The notes beneath the pieces were generated by a model. It saw only the letters and a program-made list of their open reading frames with translations. It was not told the DNA's origin and searched no databases. Below, one piece after another: positions 5,893 to 7,668 of a stretch of DNA of 7,668 nucleotides. The DNA lies in assembly GCA_947630095.1 (NCBI GenBank), contig CANRGI010000057.1, forward strand, positions 1 to 7,668, in the 5' to 3' direction. The stretch is from an uncultured Bacilli bacterium. Lineage in GTDB: Bacteria > Bacillota_I > Bacilli_A > RF39 > UBA660. The position numbers and the translations under genes are program-made. Each line of letters opens with the position of its first letter. Position 1 is the stretch's first letter.

Positions 5893-6288
5893 TTTATCTA
5901 ATTCTTTCTTTTCCTTTGTTGCTTTTTTTGCCCTAGTTTTTTTAGGTTTTTCCTCTTTTGTTTCTTCTAAAGTCTCTTCTTTAGTTTCTTTCTTTGAAGT
6001 TTCCTCTTTCTTTTTAGGTTCTTTTTTAGTTTCCTTTTTAGGTTCTTTCTTTGTTTCTTTCTTTTCTTCTTTTGATAAAACTCTTACATTTGAAATATGA
6101 ATAGGAGCCTCTGTTTCAAGAATTCCGCCAGTTTCATTAGTTCTTCCAGGTTTAATATGTTTCTTTACTATATTTATTCCTTCAACTATTACTCTGTTTT
6201 CTTCTTTTAAAACTTTTGATACTTTTCCTTCTTTTCCTTTATTAGTTCCAGTAATTATCTTTACCTTATCTCCAATTTTAATTTTCAC
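5890..6288 (-). CDS. rplX: 50S ribosomal protein L24 with an atypical Lys/Glu-rich C-terminal tail
   Basis: L24 initiates assembly of the large subunit by binding the 5' domain of 23S rRNA and lies near the exit tunnel. Residues 1-71 are clear L24: a KOW domain (KIGDKVKIITGTNKGKEGKV), then VIVEGIN-VKKHIKP and GGILETEAPIHISNVRVL. After residue 71 the protein departs from the family. The usual end, with its RVGY and KKVRVAKKSG-type motifs, is not recognisable. In its place are about 60 residues made almost entirely of Lys, Glu and Thr with some Pro, including two tandem KKETKKEP units. Total length is 132 residues against roughly 100-105 in relatives. The start is GTG (6288), chosen because of the well-placed AGGAGG and because the KOW domain begins at once. 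The stop TAG is shared with the rplE SD. The tail is probably disordered or helical; its role is unknown. Confidence 0.95.
   Translation of the reverse strand: MKIKIGDKVKIITGTNKGKEGKVSKVLKEENRVIVEGINIVKKHIKPGRTNETGGILETEAPIHISNVRVLSKEEKKETKKEPKKETKKEPKKKEETSKKETKEETLEETKEEKPKKTRAKKATKEKKELDK
5893..6072 (-). other. Low-complexity Lys/Glu/Thr/Pro segment encoding the L24 tail (residues 73-132)
   Basis: This stretch encodes a highly charged sequence with no aromatic residue and almost no hydrophobic ones. On the minus strand it is strongly purine-rich (AAA, AAG, GAA, GAG, ACT codons), unlike the neighbouring genes. The frame is open to the stop with no interruption, so it looks like a real extension rather than a frameshift artefact. 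Confidence 0.85.
6016..6063 (-). repeat. Two tandem 24-base units encoding KKETKKEP, within rplX
   Basis: Residues 76-83 and 84-91 of L24 are both KKETKKEP. At the DNA level (units 6063-6040 and 6039-6016) the copies differ at four third-codon positions, all synonymous: AAG/AAA, AAA/AAG, ACA/ACT and AAG/AAA. The protein repeat is perfect while the DNA repeat has decayed. Confidence 0.85.
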
Positions 6289-6296
6289 GAATGTAA

Positions 6297-6303
6297 CCTC
6301 CTA
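6297..6303 (-). promoter_or_regulatory. TAGGAGG: rplN stop fused to the rplX SD
   Basis: The minus strand reads TAGGAGG, with TAG (6303-6301) being the rplN stop. AGGAGG is 8 bases from the rplX GTG at 6288, an optimal distance. This supports the unusual GTG start. Confidence 0.85.
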
Positions 6304-6669
6304 TAATACCTCTGGCGCTAATGAAACTATTTTCATGAAATCTTTGTCACGTAGTTCACGAGCGACAGGTCCTAGAACACGTGTTCCTACAGGACTCTTA
6401 TCATCTTTAATTAGAACACAAGCATTGTCATCGAATTTGATGTGTGAACCATCTTTTCTTTGAACACCACTAACAGTTCTAACTATTACTGCTTTTACGA
6501 CTTTTCCTTTTTTAACATTTGAGTTTGGAATTGCTTTCTTTACTGTTCCAACAACTACATCTCCAATGTTGCCGCTTCTTACAAATGAGCCACCTAGCAC
6601 TCTTATAACTAATAGTTCACGAGCACCAGAATTGTCGGCCACTTTTAAACGACTTTCGGGTTGTATCAT
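6301..6669 (-). CDS. rplN: 50S ribosomal protein L14
   Basis: L14 sits at the subunit interface, contacts 16S helix 14 in bridge B8, and in other bacteria is the docking site of silencing factor RsfS. The 122-residue length is exactly typical. It begins MIQPESRLKVADNSGARE and ends FMKIVSLAPEVL. The family core (GDVVVGTVKKA, KAVIVRT, FDDNACVLI, GTRVLGPVARELR) is present throughout. An SD reading AAGGAGG lies 14 bases upstream, in the gap after rpsQ. The stop is TAG and forms the first three bases of the rplX SD. Confidence 0.99.
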   Translation of the reverse strand: MIQPESRLKVADNSGARELLVIRVLGGSFVRSGNIGDVVVGTVKKAIPNSNVKKGKVVKAVIVRTVSGVQRKDGSHIKFDDNACVLIKDDKSPVGTRVLGPVARELRDKDFMKIVSLAPEVL

Positions 6670-6683
6670 AATACTTCCTCCTT

Positions 6684-6941
6684 TTAAAGTACGATAGCGT
6701 CTTCTATTATGCTATCTAATACATATCTTTTTGTTTTGCTTATTGGACGACTAGCAACTATTTTTACTGTATCTCCAACTTTAGCCTTGTTTTCTTCGTC
6801 ATGTGCTTTATATTTTTTAGAGTATTTTACTCTCTTTTTATATAATGGATGTTTTTTGTAAGTTTCTACTAAAACTACTATTGTTTTATCCATAGAAGAA
6901 CTTACTACTTTACCCACTACTGTTTCTTTAACTTTTTCCAT
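6684..6941 (-). CDS. rpsQ: 30S ribosomal protein S17
   Basis: S17 is a primary 16S rRNA binding protein with an OB fold that acts in early assembly of the small subunit body. At 85 residues it has the standard length. Family hallmarks are the N-terminal GKVVSSSMDKTIVVLVE, the central KHPLYKKRVKYSKKYKAHDE and the C-terminal GDTVKI...SRPISKTKRYVL. The start ATG at 6941 has the SD described separately, and the gap to rpmC is 8 bases. It ends in TAA (6686-6684), 14 bases before rplN. Confidence 0.98.
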   Translation of the reverse strand: MEKVKETVVGKVVSSSMDKTIVVLVETYKKHPLYKKRVKYSKKYKAHDEENKAKVGDTVKIVASRPISKTKRYVLDSIIEDAIVL

Positions 6942-6945
6942 AATA

Positions 6946-6952
6946 CCTCCTA
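6946..6952 (-). promoter_or_regulatory. TAGGAGG: rpmC stop fused to the rpsQ SD
   Basis: The minus strand reads TAGGAGG followed by TATT and the rpsQ ATG. The TAG is the rpmC stop codon, so one heptamer ends one gene and recruits ribosomes for the next. The 4-base spacing from AGGAGG to the ATG is short. Confidence 0.8.
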
Positions 6953-7147
6953 GTTATTAACTTCCTTACGTTCATTAAGTACGGTTTTAAGTCTTGCTAC
7001 TAAGTGTCTTAATTCTTTAATTCTATGAGGTTTTTCTAAAGACCCAGTAGCGTTACTAAAGCGTAAGTTCCATAATTCTGCTTTTGTTTCAGTTATTTTT
7101 GCATTTATTTCTTCAGTGGTCATTTTTCTTATTTCATTAATTTTCAT
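6950..7147 (-). CDS. rpmC: 50S ribosomal protein L29
   Basis: L29 is a small two-helix protein near the peptide exit tunnel, where in other bacteria it helps form the docking platform for SRP and trigger factor. The 65-residue length is typical. The N-terminus MKINEIRKMTTEEI, the central LRFSNATGSLEKPHRI and the C-terminal ARLKTVLNERK match the family. The ATG (7147) lies inside the end of rplP, an 11-base overlap. The preceding bases hold only a weak SD (GGTGAAG), so initiation probably depends on ribosomes finishing rplP. The gene ends in TAG, which doubles as the start of the rpsQ SD. Confidence 0.97.
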   Translation of the reverse strand: MKINEIRKMTTEEINAKITETKAELWNLRFSNATGSLEKPHRIKELRHLVARLKTVLNERKEVNN

Positions 7148-7574
7148 TTACTTCACCACTTTCTTCTTTCTTTATAAATTTAGTTTGAATAGGTAGTTTG
7201 TGACTTGCTAAGCGGAATGCTTCACGCGCTACTGATTCTGGCACGTCTGCTATTTCAAACATAATTTTACCAGTTTTAACTACTGCTACCCATTCTTCAA
7301 CATTACCTTTTCCGCTTCCCATACGTACTTCAAGAGGTTTTTTAGTTCTTGCTAAATGTGGGAATATATTTATCCATACTCTACCTCTTTTTGCTTTTTT
7401 AAGTTCCCTTGTGATAGCAACACGTGCTGCTTCTATTTGTCTTGCTGTAATGTAAGCACCATTTTTAGCAACTAGTCCGTATTCACCAAAAGATAATTTG
7501 TTTTTACCTTTACTTTTTCCCTCGTAACTAATACGATGTGGTTTTCTATATTTAGTTCTCTTTGGTAGTAACAT
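7137..7574 (-). CDS. rplP: 50S ribosomal protein L16
   Basis: L16 binds 23S rRNA near the peptidyl-transferase centre and the A-site tRNA elbow. The protein starts MLLPKRTKYRKPHR, the usual L16 N-terminus, and carries the family signature RMGSGKG in its middle. It continues with the conserved C-terminal half (FEIADV, REAFRLASHKLPI, TKF). With the chosen start it is 145 residues, normal for the family. An in-frame ATG two codons upstream (7580) would add Met-Lys. I prefer 7574 because the GGAGG then has 8-base spacing and the N-terminus matches relatives. The 5' end overlaps the rpsC tail by 23 bases, and the 3' end (TAA, 7139-7137) overlaps rpmC by 11 bases, which suggests translational coupling on both sides. 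Confidence 0.97.
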   Translation of the reverse strand: MLLPKRTKYRKPHRISYEGKSKGKNKLSFGEYGLVAKNGAYITARQIEAARVAITRELKKAKRGRVWINIFPHLARTKKPLEVRMGSGKGNVEEWVAVVKTGKIMFEIADVPESVAREAFRLASHKLPIQTKFIKKEESGEVNEN

Positions 7575-7668
7575 TTTCATTACCTCCCTTGTTCTTTTTA
7601 GCAGGAAGTATCTCTCCTTTGTATATCCATACTTTTACACCAATTTTACCGTATATAGTATCTGCTTC
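7552..7668 (-). CDS. rpsC: 30S ribosomal protein S3, C-terminal end (partial)
   Basis: Only the last 38 codons and a TAA stop (7554-7552) lie in the window; the gene begins beyond the right edge. The reading frame opens with EADTIYGKIGVKVWIYKGE, the conserved end of the S3 C-terminal domain, followed by a short Lys/Asn-rich tail. S3 sits at the mRNA entry side of the small subunit head. Its position directly upstream of rplP is the canonical S10-operon order. The reading frame runs 23 bases into rplP in another frame, so the S3 tail codons also contain the rplP ribosome binding site. The tail beyond the KGE motif is poorly conserved in the family, so its sequence says little about function. 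The identification is firm despite the short length. Confidence 0.95.
   Translation of the reverse strand, partial: EADTIYGKIGVKVWIYKGEILPAKKNKGGNENVTTKEN
7582..7590 (-). promoter_or_regulatory. Shine-Dalgarno of rplP, inside rpsC
   Basis: On the minus strand this reads AAGGGAGGT, a strong anti-16S match, encoded within the S3 tail (Lys-Gly-Gly). GGAGG lies 8 bases from the ATG at 7574 but only 2 bases from the ATG at 7580. Spacing therefore favours 7574 as the rplP start. Confidence 0.8.

Noticed and set aside
5870..5900. S8 repressor binding site at the rplX/rplE junction, as in E. coli
   Set aside because: The gap is only 8 bases and is taken up by the SD. I could not find a helix with the internal-loop pattern of the S8 site by eye.
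5923..5929. A AAA AAA run near the rplX end as a possible -1 frameshift site
   Set aside because: The heptamer is in the right phase, but there is no upstream SD-like stimulator or downstream hairpin. The -1 frame ends within about ten codons at nearly the same place, so no distinct product would result.
5990..6066. CRISPR-like or mobile-element repeat in the T-rich plus-strand stretch
   Set aside because: The repetition is explained by Lys/Glu codons in the L24 tail, with only two imperfect 24-base units and no spacers or terminal repeats.

Overview
This window is a single block of ribosomal-protein genes, all on the minus strand, so genes are described here from right to left (high to low coordinates). 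It is the end of the S10 operon running into the spc operon of an AT-rich, Gram-positive-type bacterium. The order is rpsC (3' end only), rplP, rpmC, rpsQ, rplN, rplX, rplE, rpsZ (zinc-type S14), rpsH, rplF, rplR, rpsE, rplO, secY, adk, map and infA (5' part only). Order and protein sequences fit Bacillota, or a lineage near the Mollicutes. The adk-map-infA run after secY, the short four-cysteine S14, the four-cysteine lid of adenylate kinase and the purine-rich Shine-Dalgarno (SD) sequences all point that way. The standard bacterial code fits: map ends in TGA and the tryptophan codons examined are TGG, which argues against a TGA=Trp mycoplasma. I cannot name a genus.

Layout: 7137-7668 holds the rpsC tail and rplP; 6684-7147 holds rpmC and rpsQ; 5342-6669 holds rplN, rplX and rplE; 3271-5329 holds rpsZ, rpsH, rplF, rplR and rpsE; 1571-3271 holds rplO and secY; 1-1565 holds adk, map and infA. 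Coding is almost continuous. The largest intergenic gap is 18 bases, five junctions overlap or abut, and no internal promoter or terminator is visible. The window reads as part of one polycistronic message whose promoter lies beyond the right edge and whose 3' end lies beyond the left edge.

The genes work together in making and exporting proteins. Twelve complete and one partial ribosomal protein genes supply both subunits. SecY is the core of the membrane translocon. Methionine aminopeptidase trims new proteins, IF-1 acts in initiation, and adenylate kinase maintains the adenylate pool.

I see no unknown defence, mobile or regulatory system. The departures from the textbook operon are modest but real. 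rpmD (L30) is missing, with rpsE and rplO fused by a TAATG overlap. The usual C-terminal part of L24 is replaced by a Lys/Glu/Thr/Pro-rich tail containing a tandem 8-residue repeat. The adenylate kinase P-loop has Ala in place of two usual Gly. Stop codons are repeatedly merged with the next gene's ribosome binding site.
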